Assembly (NCBI GenBank): GCA_009781325.1
Contig: WQYJ01000112.1
Coordinates: forward strand, 1-6,850
Direction of reading: 5' to 3'
Length of the DNA: 6,850 nucleotides
From: Propionibacteriaceae bacterium
GTDB taxonomy: Bacteria > Actinomycetota > Actinomycetes > Propionibacteriales > Propionibacteriaceae
This document shows positions 1-5,840 of the stretch, piece after piece. Numbering within the stretch: the first letter of the stretch is position 1; every line of letters starts with the position of its first letter. The position numbers and the translations under genes were made by a program. The notes beneath the pieces are model-generated. The model was not told where the DNA came from, ran no database searches, and worked only from the letters and a program-made list of their open reading frames with translations.

Positions 1-1
1 A

Positions 2-1096
2 CAAGCTCAATCACAGGACTATGAAAAACAACTGTGTGAAGCAGGAGTACGGGTCGTCGCCGGGCGCGGACGGCTCTTCGATAAGCATTCGGTTGAAGTG
101 GAAACGGACACAGGCGTAGACGTCATTCCGGCTGAAGTGATCCTCATTGCCACCGGCGGTCACCCCCGGGTACTTCCTACCGCTGCCCCTGACGGCGAGC
201 GAATCCTGAGTTGGCAGGATATCTATGGCATCCATCAGCTTCCCGAGCACCTCATCGTGATCGGTTCAGGTGTCACTGGCGCAGAGTTCTCCAGCGCCTA
301 CCAAGCTCTCGGCTCGCACGTGACACTGGTCTCCTCGCGCGCCACTGTATTACCAGGTCAGGACCCTGATGCAGGCTTGGTGATCCAGAAAGCCTTCGAA
401 GACCGCGGCATCAATGTCATCAACAATGCCCATGCTGCCTCCGTAGTACGCCAGGGCGATACGGTGGTCGTCACCCTGGCTGATGGAAGAGAAATCCAAG
501 GGTCACACTGCCTCGTTGCTGTCGGCGCTATCCCCAACACAGACAACATTGGACTCGACAAGGTCGGCATCGAAACCACACCCACAGGTCACATCAAGAT
601 CGACCGAGTTTCCCGTACGAACGTACGCGGGATCTATGCCATCGGAGACTGTGCTGATGGAATGAAACTGGCATCGGTAGCCGCCATGCAAGGCCGCATC
701 GCCATGGAACACTCACTCGGTGACGCAGTAACCCCCTACAACGACCAAACAGTGGCAGCAGGAATCTTCACCGCTCCCGAGGTTGCCACAGTCGGGGTCA
801 CCCAAATGGATTACGACGAAAACCCAGACAACTTCCACACCGTCATGGTTCCCCTAGCCACGAACGCCCGTACCAAATTGAAGGAAGCCGAAGGCGGTTT
901 CGTCAAACTCTTCTGCCTGCCGACAACCCATATCATTGTCGGCGGTGTCATCGTCTCCTTCTGGGCCACCGAATTGATTTACTCGATCTCCCTCGCTGTA
1001 CGGAACCGGCTGACAGTTGAACAACTGTCTTCTGCCTTCACTGTCTACCCGACGATGAGCGGCTCCATTGCCGAGGCAGCCCGTCAACTGTATTAG
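2..1096 (+). CDS. lpdA: NAD(P)H quinone dehydrogenase, LpdA-type flavoprotein (5' end missing)
   Basis: The reading frame is open from base 2 and ends in TAG at 1094-1096, giving 364 residues. About 100 N-terminal residues, including the first FAD-binding Rossmann motif, lie outside the window. Visible in order are an ATGG strand at the end of the first FAD section, the NAD(P)-binding GSGVTGAE motif (fragment residues 88-95), a second AVGAIPNT motif, the FAD-contacting AIGDCADG segment (around 213-220) and the C-terminal dimerisation domain. In lipoamide dehydrogenase and glutathione reductase the C-terminal active site reads HPTxxE. Here it is YPTMSGS (Tyr at fragment 349), so the catalytic His and Glu are absent and dithiol chemistry is unlikely. 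From family knowledge, this matches the Mycobacterium tuberculosis LpdA (Rv3303c) type, a cytosolic FAD enzyme that reduces quinones with NAD(P)H. The quinone role is inferred by similarity. The redox-active Cys pair region is not in view. No convincing terminator follows. Confidence 0.85.
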   Translation, partial: QAQSQDYEKQLCEAGVRVVAGRGRLFDKHSVEVETDTGVDVIPAEVILIATGGHPRVLPTAAPDGERILSWQDIYGIHQLPEHLIVIGSGVTGAEFSSAYQALGSHVTLVSSRATVLPGQDPDAGLVIQKAFEDRGINVINNAHAASVVRQGDTVVVTLADGREIQGSHCLVAVGAIPNTDNIGLDKVGIETTPTGHIKIDRVSRTNVRGIYAIGDCADGMKLASVAAMQGRIAMEHSLGDAVTPYNDQTVAAGIFTAPEVATVGVTQMDYDENPDNFHTVMVPLATNARTKLKEAEGGFVKLFCLPTTHIIVGGVIVSFWATELIYSISLAVRNRLTVEQLSSAFTVYPTMSGSIAEAARQLY

Positions 1097-1140
1097 TGAA
1101 TCACCGTTTCCCTGGTGTTTAGCTACTCGTCGCCCTAGTG

Positions 1141-1173
1141 TTAACAAGGCCAATCTTTCCGTTTAACAAGGCC
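1141..1173 (+). repeat. Two identical 11-bp direct repeats (22-bp period) before the phosphoesterase gene
   Basis: TTAACAAGGCC occurs at 1141-1151 and again at 1163-1173, separated by an unrelated 11-bp spacer. The 22-bp period puts both copies on the same face of the helix. Both are upstream of the phosphoesterase start at 1236. Shifted by one base, the first copy reads GTTAACAAGGC. This agrees at 8 of 11 positions with the actinomycete PHO-box unit GTTCACCCGGC as I remember it, although classic PHO boxes are adjacent 11-mers. The repeat is read directly from the sequence. A role as a response-regulator operator is inference. Confidence 0.6.
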
Positions 1174-1176
1174 TCT

Positions 1177-1182
1177 TAGTAT
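1177..1182 (+). promoter_or_regulatory. Possible -10 element of the phosphoesterase promoter
   Basis: TAGTAT lies 3 bp after the second direct repeat and about 54 bp before the ATG, and matches the TATAAT consensus at 4 of 6 positions. No recognisable -35 hexamer is found at 16-18 bp, because that space is taken by the repeats. That would suit an activator-dependent promoter but is weak evidence by itself. Confidence 0.3.
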
Positions 1183-1235
1183 GAGGACCAGCAGGAGCGT
1201 GAATCCTGCAAGTTCGAATATAAGGAAGGCTTTTC

Positions 1236-3053
1236 ATGAGCAAAGACATCAAGAACTCCGGTGTCAGGCGAGCCAGCATCACAAGGATCACATCGGGTCT
1301 TGTGGCACTTGGCCTGGTATGCGGTTCGTTGGTGGCGGGTGCATCTGCAGCGGTCGGCGCACCTCAAGACATTACAGACCTGGTCATCACGGTAGGAACA
1401 GACTCATCATCACTGAACTTCACCTGGTTCTCTGATGTAAGTGACTCGGGTACTCCTGTTGTAGAGATCACAGGGAGAACACCTGTCACAGGTACTCAAT
1501 CAGCGGTGAGTTCCAATTCAGCGATGAACTGGAATAAGGTAAGCGTCACCGGTCTGGCACCTGCGACAACATACACCTTCCGCGTCTCCAGCAGCGGAGC
1601 CTCATTTAGCTCCACCTATTCTGTGACCACTGTGGGAGCAGATAGCTTCAGATTTGCTGCGGTGGGGGATCCCCAAATTGGTACGACAGCACCGATCGAC
1701 TCTGATGAGAGCATCGCTGGCGACTCCGTGAGTTGGACTGCAACAGCGGCAGAGATTGCTGGACGCGGTGCACAGTTCATCGTCTCGACCGGTGATCAGA
1801 TCGAGAATGCTGGTCAATCAGATGAGGCGATTGAGATCAAGAATAAGGAATACACAGGCTTCCTCTCCGGGCTCACCCAGTCGGGAACCATACTGCCTTT
1901 TGCCCCAGCGATCGGAAATCATGAGGCTGATGGAGGAAATCCTTCCGGTCCTGGCCGCGCACTCTTTTCCGAGCATTACACCACCCCCAATCAGATGACT
2001 GATGTGGTCAATGGATTCCGCATGGCGAACTACTTCTACATTGTCAACGATGTTTTGTTCGTTGTCTTGGACACTGCCCCCTATCCTTCCGATGCAGCCG
2101 GAGCAGCCGGGTACATCGCCTCCTATGACAAGACCTTAGCTGCGGCGACGACCGCCTATGCAGGACAGTTCGACTGGTTGGTGGTTCAGACTCACAAGTC
2201 CCAGCTCACGAATGCTTCTCACTGGAGCGATACGGATATTCATGCCTACTCGCAGGCCGGTTTTGAGGATCTGATGACGAAGTACGGTGTGGACCTGGCT
2301 ATTACTGGTCATGATCACTCCTACAGCCGTACATTCCCATTAACAAGTAATTACACTGTTGTTGGTACGGGTGGTCCGATGGTGGCTGACGGGTTCATCG
2401 CTGATCCAGCGAATCTTGGTAATGACCTCGTCAATCCCGCAGGAACCGTCTATATGGCCTTAAACTCTGCAACCGGAAGTAAGTACTACGCCATTCATCC
2501 TCCCGCGAAGGAAACTTCGAAGATCGAATACCAAACCAATGTTCCGCAGTACACCATCATTGATGTCACCCAAGGCAAGCTTGCTGTGGCAACCTACGAA
2601 GTGGCCGGTGGACCGCTTGTCGATGCGTACACCATTGAGAAGACTGTCACCATCACCCTCGATCTCAACGGTGGAACAAGTGCAGTAACTGCCCTCACAA
2701 TTCCCATGGGCGCTACGATCACGTGGCCAGCGGACCCGACCAGGCCTGCAGATGCCGAGAACACCTACTCTTTTAAGGGCTGGTTCACACAGGCAAATGG
2801 TGGAACTGCGGTGGCGACCACGACTCCAGTACGCGGGGATGCCACGGTGTATGCACAATGGACAGCCACCCCGATTGGTGTTTTTAATCCGGATCCGGAA
2901 CCGGCAGAACCCAAACCGAGCAAAGAACTGACTGTCGTGGCCAAAACCGGAGGTACCACGCTTCAGACATCACCGGCAATCACTGGAGCGGCGATCATCG
3001 TGTTGTTTCTCTGTGGGCTAGGACTGCTCGTCATTCGCAAAGAGATGACATAA
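1236..3053 (+). CDS. Secreted cell-wall-anchored metallophosphoesterase, purple-acid-phosphatase-like
   Basis: The protein has 605 residues, and its ATG has a strong AAGGAAGG ribosome site 6 bp upstream. Residues 1-38 form a signal peptide: a basic start with RR and K, a hydrophobic core, and an ASA-AV cleavage site. Residues 46-132 resemble a fibronectin type III or purple-acid-phosphatase N-terminal beta domain. Residues 138-450 carry the calcineurin-like metal motifs: GDPQIG (D145), GDQIE (D187), GNHE (N228, H229), THKS (H320) and GHDH (H359, H361). The second motif lacks the Tyr of true purple acid phosphatases (GDxxY), with Glu190 in its place. Residues 471-542 form one InlB B-type (Flg_new) repeat ending in VYAQW. 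A Pro-rich spacer, a VAKTG sorting signal (568-572), a hydrophobic helix (about 583-600) and an RK tail follow, implying sortase attachment to the cell wall. The likely role is extracellular hydrolysis of phosphoesters, and the substrate is unknown. It is transcribed alone, with a terminator behind it. Confidence 0.88.
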   Translation: MSKDIKNSGVRRASITRITSGLVALGLVCGSLVAGASAAVGAPQDITDLVITVGTDSSSLNFTWFSDVSDSGTPVVEITGRTPVTGTQSAVSSNSAMNWNKVSVTGLAPATTYTFRVSSSGASFSSTYSVTTVGADSFRFAAVGDPQIGTTAPIDSDESIAGDSVSWTATAAEIAGRGAQFIVSTGDQIENAGQSDEAIEIKNKEYTGFLSGLTQSGTILPFAPAIGNHEADGGNPSGPGRALFSEHYTTPNQMTDVVNGFRMANYFYIVNDVLFVVLDTAPYPSDAAGAAGYIASYDKTLAAATTAYAGQFDWLVVQTHKSQLTNASHWSDTDIHAYSQAGFEDLMTKYGVDLAITGHDHSYSRTFPLTSNYTVVGTGGPMVADGFIADPANLGNDLVNPAGTVYMALNSATGSKYYAIHPPAKETSKIEYQTNVPQYTIIDVTQGKLAVATYEVAGGPLVDAYTIEKTVTITLDLNGGTSAVTALTIPMGATITWPADPTRPADAENTYSFKGWFTQANGGTAVATTTPVRGDATVYAQWTATPIGVFNPDPEPAEPKPSKELTVVAKTGGTTLQTSPAITGAAIIVLFLCGLGLLVIRKEMT

Positions 3054-3076
3054 CTCGTTATTGATGATCACACCAA

Positions 3077-3114
3077 GAATGGGCGCCCATCCGTTTCGGG
3101 CGCTCATTCGTTTT
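3077..3114 (+). terminator. Intrinsic terminator after the phosphoesterase gene
   Basis: A 12-bp stem joins GAATGGGCGCCC (3077-3088) to GGGCGCTCATTC (3098-3109). It has one G-T wobble and a 9-base loop, and GTTTT follows. It starts 24 bp after the stop codon and separates the phosphoesterase from the membrane-protein gene. The second arm and T run suit rightward transcription. Confidence 0.85.
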
Positions 3115-3122
3115 CTGAGCGA

Positions 3123-3128
3123 TATGAT
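3123..3128 (+). promoter_or_regulatory. Possible -10 element for the membrane-protein gene
   Basis: TATGAT matches the -10 consensus at 5 of 6 positions and lies just after the terminator, 54 bp before the ATG at 3183. The matching -35 region falls inside the terminator arm and has no consensus hexamer. The gene needs its own promoter if the terminator works, which is the main reason for listing this site. Confidence 0.3.
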
Positions 3129-3182
3129 GGGGGGTGCACGCAGGCTTTAACGGGGTAGTGCGGATGGCGAAAGGGGCTAGAA

Positions 3183-3656
3183 ATGAGTCAACGGGTCACA
3201 CCAGTTCTGGGCGTGGCGATGATTATCATTGGGCTTCTCGCCATGATCTTCTGGCTTCCGGTGTTCATGATGGGTTCGGTGCTGGCACTGAACAGCTATG
3301 CGACTGTGCCGCAGTACCAAACTATTCTCACAGGTGTGGCTTTGGTACTTGGGCTGCTCAGTGCTGTCCTTGAGCTCCTCACAGGGATGGCAGAGGTAAA
3401 AAAGAATCAGCCATCCACCCTCCAACGCATTATTCTCGCTAGTTTGACCATAGCCGCATGTATCCCAGGGGTCGTCATTATCGTGATGATGCCGTGGGCT
3501 TTTCTCTATATCCCTGCGATACTGATGGGGATCGTGCTGCCTGGGGTGTACTTATTCCAGTTGATCACAGCCAGACTGCCCAAGAAGCAGCCGAAAGAAG
3601 CCAGCAAAGAAGCCAGTATTGTGGCCGAAACTACCGAACCGTCAGAACGTGATTAA
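3183..3656 (+). CDS. Small four-helix membrane protein of unknown function
   Basis: The protein has 157 residues. An AAGGGG ribosome site lies 6 bp before the ATG, and an in-frame TAG at 3156-3158 rules out a longer start. I do not recognise the family. Four hydrophobic stretches are visible, at about residues 7-30, 46-68, 82-103 and 105-128. Short loops connect them, with a basic loop (EVKKNQ, around 71-76) between helices 2 and 3. The C-terminal tail (about 131-157) is hydrophilic and Lys/Glu-rich, carries a KEASKEAS repeat and is probably cytoplasmic, given the positive RLPKKQPK segment after helix 4. No catalytic or metal-binding motif is seen. The gene stands alone behind a terminator and converges on the phosphatase gene, overlapping its 3' end by 26 bp. 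The composition and good ribosome site support a real gene. Any transport or signalling role would be a guess. Confidence 0.75.
   Translation: MSQRVTPVLGVAMIIIGLLAMIFWLPVFMMGSVLALNSYATVPQYQTILTGVALVLGLLSAVLELLTGMAEVKKNQPSTLQRIILASLTIAACIPGVVIIVMMPWAFLYIPAILMGIVLPGVYLFQLITARLPKKQPKEASKEASIVAETTEPSERD
3594..3617 (+). repeat. 12-bp tandem duplication in the membrane-protein tail
   Basis: AAAGAAGCCAGC (3594-3605) is followed at once by AAAGAAGCCAGT (3606-3617), which is 11 of 12 identical. In frame it encodes KEAS twice. It is probably a recent slippage duplication in the hydrophilic tail. Confidence 0.7.
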
Positions 3657-4194
3657 CGGTCGTCGTTGCTTCGACGATGAGTGAAAAAGCTGTGTGGTAA
3701 ACCGACTCATCAAACCCATAGGGATCCGGAATATCAAGCTCAGATTCAGGAATACGCATGTGAGATCTCACAGCGCGGCAATGGTCAGCCAACGGCTGAA
3801 TCCTCAAACTCGGGTGAAGATGGGCGATGCTCGACAAACTGAGGTAGTGCAGACTTTGCGCGAATTCCATGAGCGTGAAGGTGTATTTCATCGCGTTGGG
3901 CACCATCGCAACGATCTTGGCACGGTGCTTCACGGTGGCAGTCAGGATGAGTTCAACCTCATTGATCATGTCCTCTGTAATTCTCCGAGCAGCAAAACCC
4001 GCTGTCGGAACGCCCCTTTGTTCCATCAACTCGGTCATGATCGGCGCAATAGGAGCTCCCACCACTCCTGCCGTTCCAGCACTGGCAACTCTGATGGCAG
4101 GTGTCAGACGAACGGCAAGCAGTCGTTCAATCGCGGGGGACCGGCAAATATTGCCTGTACATACCGCAAGGATTTGTGGGGACGAACTGGTCAT
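3631..4194 (-). CDS. Low-molecular-weight protein tyrosine phosphatase (Wzb/Ptp type)
   Basis: The protein has 187 residues. The start ATG is at 4194-4192 on the minus strand, with a purine-rich GAGAGAGG ribosome site just upstream. The N-terminal active-site loop VCTGNICRSP (residues 11-20) is the CX5R signature, with nucleophile Cys12 and Arg18. The general-acid segment DIPDPYG (154-160, Asp157) is the late DP motif of the family. In arginine phosphatases such as YwlE the loop reads GNTC. Here it is GNIC, which favours phosphotyrosine as substrate. At 187 residues it is longer than the usual 140-160, with the extra length in the middle (about residues 95-150). It is divergent from the BY-kinase at 4372, the arrangement expected of a Wzb/Wzc-type pair in which the phosphatase removes phosphate from the kinase's C-terminal tyrosines. 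Its end overlaps the convergent membrane-protein gene. Confidence 0.92.
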   Translation of the reverse strand: MTSSSPQILAVCTGNICRSPAIERLLAVRLTPAIRVASAGTAGVVGAPIAPIMTELMEQRGVPTAGFAARRITEDMINEVELILTATVKHRAKIVAMVPNAMKYTFTLMEFAQSLHYLSLSSIAHLHPSLRIQPLADHCRAVRSHMRIPESELDIPDPYGFDESVYHTAFSLIVEATTTVNHVLTVR

Positions 4195-4238
4195 GCGCCT
4201 CTCTCTTCGTCAATTGGGTTGTTCCGGTGTAGTGTAGA

Positions 4239-4267
4239 ATTCTGCATTGGGATGTGACTATTCACAA
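4239..4267 (-). promoter_or_regulatory. Possible promoter of the tyrosine phosphatase gene
   Basis: On the minus strand, TTGTGA (4267-4262, 4 of 6 for -35) is followed after 17 bp by CAGAAT (4244-4239, 4 of 6 for -10). The expected start of transcription is about 40 bp before the ATG. Both hexamers are imperfect. Confidence 0.3.
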
Positions 4268-4299
4268 TTTGCGTTGGCTATGACTTCACTATGAGTCAC
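4254..4299. repeat. Repeat cluster in the divergent phosphatase/kinase control region
   Basis: CTATGACTTCA (4278-4288) is followed directly by CTATGAGTCAC (4289-4299), two 11-bp units sharing CTATGA at an 11-bp (one helical turn) period. GTGACT (4254-4259) and AGTCAC (4294-4299) form a 6-bp inverted repeat around them. The cluster lies between the candidate promoters of the two genes, so a shared regulator could bind here. The repeats are short and could arise by chance. Confidence 0.35.
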
Positions 4300-4300
4300 C

Positions 4301-4329
4301 TTATCGCCTTCTGTTAGCATAGTCATAAT
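4301..4329 (+). promoter_or_regulatory. Possible promoter of the BY-kinase gene
   Basis: CATAAT (4324-4329) matches the -10 consensus at 5 of 6. TTATCG (4301-4306) sits at 17-bp spacing but matches -35 at only 3 of 6. The start of transcription would be about 35 bp before the GTG. The 11-bp repeat cluster ends directly upstream of this -35, a position suited to an activator. Confidence 0.4.
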
Positions 4330-4360
4330 ACTGACAAGACTACCTTCGGGAAAAAGAGAG

Positions 4361-4366
4361 AAGAGG
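4361..4366 (+). promoter_or_regulatory. Ribosome binding site deciding the GTG start of the BY-kinase
   Basis: AAGAGG, within a purine run, lies 5 bp before GTG at 4372. This supports a GTG start giving the N-terminus MEFREYLLVLRKYW, typical of Wzz-domain kinases. Confidence 0.7.
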
Positions 4367-4371
4367 CGATA

Positions 4372-5781
4372 GTGGAGTTTCGCGAGTACCTCCTCGTGCT
4401 TCGTAAGTATTGGCTTAGCATCATCCTATTAACCTTTCTTGGTGCTGGGGCTGCAGGTGCATACATCTACATCACACCGCCGGTTTATACGGCTCGCAGT
4501 ACGATCTTCCTCTCTGTTAGCGTCGGTTCTTCTGCTGCTGACTTCGTCCAGGGTACGAACTACGCAACCGCCCAGGCGCGGTCCTACGCGCAGATTGCCA
4601 CAACACCATTGGTTCTCGATGATGTTGTGCGTAACCTCAAACTAGACATGACGGCTTCGGCCCTTGCCTCACGCCTCTCGGTGACTATCCCCACCAACAC
4701 ATCGCTGATTACGATCACCTCTCGTGACGGGACGGCTGAGCGTGCTGCTGGAATCGCCCAAGCCACCGCTCAGAGCCTTGTAAACACCATCGCGAGACTG
4801 TCACCTGTGGATATCAATGGGCAACCAGCCGTTTCGGGGACAATCGTGTCTCCATCGGTCATCCCGAAAAATCCGACTAGCCCGCAAGTTGTCCAATCCT
4901 TGGCTCTGGGTATCGTCGCAGGCCTAGCCATCGGTGTTGGCCTTGCGGTCCTGCGTAAAGCTCTCGATGTCAGACTTCACTCCACCAAGGATGTCACTGA
5001 CGCTGTGAATTATCCCGTGGTCGGCACGATCCCGCGTGATCCAACCCTGGCCAGAGATGCGCTGGTGATGATGTCCGCACCAACCTCGAGCATCGCTGAA
5101 CGCTATCGACAGTTGCGTACGAACCTGCTCTTCTTCAACATCGAAGATGATAAACCCTGGAACTTCGTGGTGACCTCATCCATTGAGAGTGAAGGTAAAT
5201 CCTCGACAGCGGTCAATATCGCGTACTCTCTGGCTGAAAACGGTGACAGGGTGCTTCTCATCGATGCTGACCTTCGTCGCCCGAAGATCGCCTCCTACCT
5301 CCAACTCGAAGGAGCAGCAGGGTTGACCACGGTTCTGCTCAACCGTGCACGCTTCGGTGATGTCGTCCAATCCTTGGGGGCCGGTTACCCCGATGTTCTC
5401 ACCTCTGGTGCAGTACCTCCCAACCCCGCAGAATTGATCGGTTCTCGGCGGATGAAGCAGCTCCTGGAGCAAGTCTCCGGCCACTATCAAGCGGTCGTGA
5501 TCGACTCAGCCCCGCTCCTGCCTGTCGCTGACACCCTGTCTCTGCTCCCGCATGTCACCGGCGTTGTCATGATCGCATCCGCTGAGAGGGTCACCGTACC
5601 CGACCTGAAGGCTGCACTGGAATCAGTGGAGCGCACGGGAACTCCTGTGATGGGTATCGTGCTGAATAAGGTACGCAGGAACGGCGCGCGCAGCCAGTAC
5701 TACAACTACAATTACCAGTCGAAGGACCCTAATCGTCCTGAGCCGCGTAAGAAGCCAAAGAGGGCACAGGACTACCTGTAA
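4372..5781 (+). CDS. Polysaccharide co-polymerase fused to a bacterial tyrosine (BY) kinase
   Basis: The protein has 469 residues and starts with GTG. Residues 1-200 form a Wzz-like chain-length domain. It has a transmembrane helix at about 12-34, an extracytoplasmic segment, a Pro-rich stretch (161-171) and a second helix at about 174-195. Residues 239-254 carry the ERYRQLRTN segment that precedes BY-kinase domains and mediates ring assembly. The ATP site shows Walker A SIESEGKSST (K276), Walker A' VLLIDADLRRP (D298, D300) and Walker B VVIDSAP (D378). A C-terminal tyrosine cluster, YYNYNY (443-448), with Tyr468 provides autophosphorylation sites. The protein is shorter than proteobacterial Wzc (about 720 residues) because the extracytoplasmic part is small, as is usual in Gram-positive bacteria. 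Kinase and membrane domains are in one chain, unlike the split CpsC/CpsD of Firmicutes. It probably controls polymerisation or export of an envelope polysaccharide. Its likely phosphatase is divergent, and parA follows 59 bp downstream. Confidence 0.92.
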   Translation: MEFREYLLVLRKYWLSIILLTFLGAGAAGAYIYITPPVYTARSTIFLSVSVGSSAADFVQGTNYATAQARSYAQIATTPLVLDDVVRNLKLDMTASALASRLSVTIPTNTSLITITSRDGTAERAAGIAQATAQSLVNTIARLSPVDINGQPAVSGTIVSPSVIPKNPTSPQVVQSLALGIVAGLAIGVGLAVLRKALDVRLHSTKDVTDAVNYPVVGTIPRDPTLARDALVMMSAPTSSIAERYRQLRTNLLFFNIEDDKPWNFVVTSSIESEGKSSTAVNIAYSLAENGDRVLLIDADLRRPKIASYLQLEGAAGLTTVLLNRARFGDVVQSLGAGYPDVLTSGAVPPNPAELIGSRRMKQLLEQVSGHYQAVVIDSAPLLPVADTLSLLPHVTGVVMIASAERVTVPDLKAALESVERTGTPVMGIVLNKVRRNGARSQYYNYNYQSKDPNRPEPRKKPKRAQDYL

Positions 5782-5802
5782 TTTCACAGCCTTCGGACGC
5801 AC

Positions 5803-5808
5803 TAGGAT
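5803..5808 (+). promoter_or_regulatory. Possible -10 element of the parA promoter
   Basis: TAGGAT, fitting the actinobacterial TAnnnT pattern, lies 33 bp before the GTG start of parA, in the 59-bp gap after the kinase. No good -35 hexamer is present, and no terminator is seen in the gap, so parA may also be read through from the kinase gene. Confidence 0.35.
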
Positions 5809-5830
5809 AGTGACGACGTAACAACACACT

Positions 5831-5835
5831 GGAGG
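5831..5835 (+). promoter_or_regulatory. Ribosome binding site deciding the GTG start of parA
   Basis: GGAGG lies 5 bp before GTG at 5841 and is the strongest Shine-Dalgarno match in the gap. It fixes the start about 30 residues ahead of the P-loop. Confidence 0.75.
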
Positions 5836-5840
5836 ATGCT

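Noticed and set aside
1100..1121. Possible terminator after the lpdA-type gene (CACC/GGTG stem followed by TTT).
   Set aside because: The stem is only 4 bp with a mismatch beyond it and a long loop; too weak to call.
1219..1224. TATAAG, resembling a -10 box, before the phosphoesterase gene.
   Set aside because: It overlaps the ribosome binding site and would start transcription inside or after it.
2460..2858. 132-codon open frame on the minus strand inside the phosphoesterase gene.
   Set aside because: Its translation has no recognisable domain, and the plus-strand frame encodes clear domain motifs across the same bases.
3694..4257. 187-codon open frame on the plus strand opposite the tyrosine phosphatase.
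   Set aside because: The minus strand encodes the complete CX5R and DP motifs; the plus-strand product is rich in His, Arg and Ser with no family features, as expected of a shadow frame.
5775..5790. CTGT/ACAG hairpin at the stop codon of the kinase gene.
   Set aside because: The stem is 4 bp with no following T run, so it does not qualify as a terminator.
5623..5829. Small minus-strand open frame rich in Val and Leu across the tyrosine-rich tail of the kinase gene.
   Set aside because: The hydrophobic look comes from reading the Tyr/Asn/Lys codons backwards; the gene on the other strand explains the sequence.
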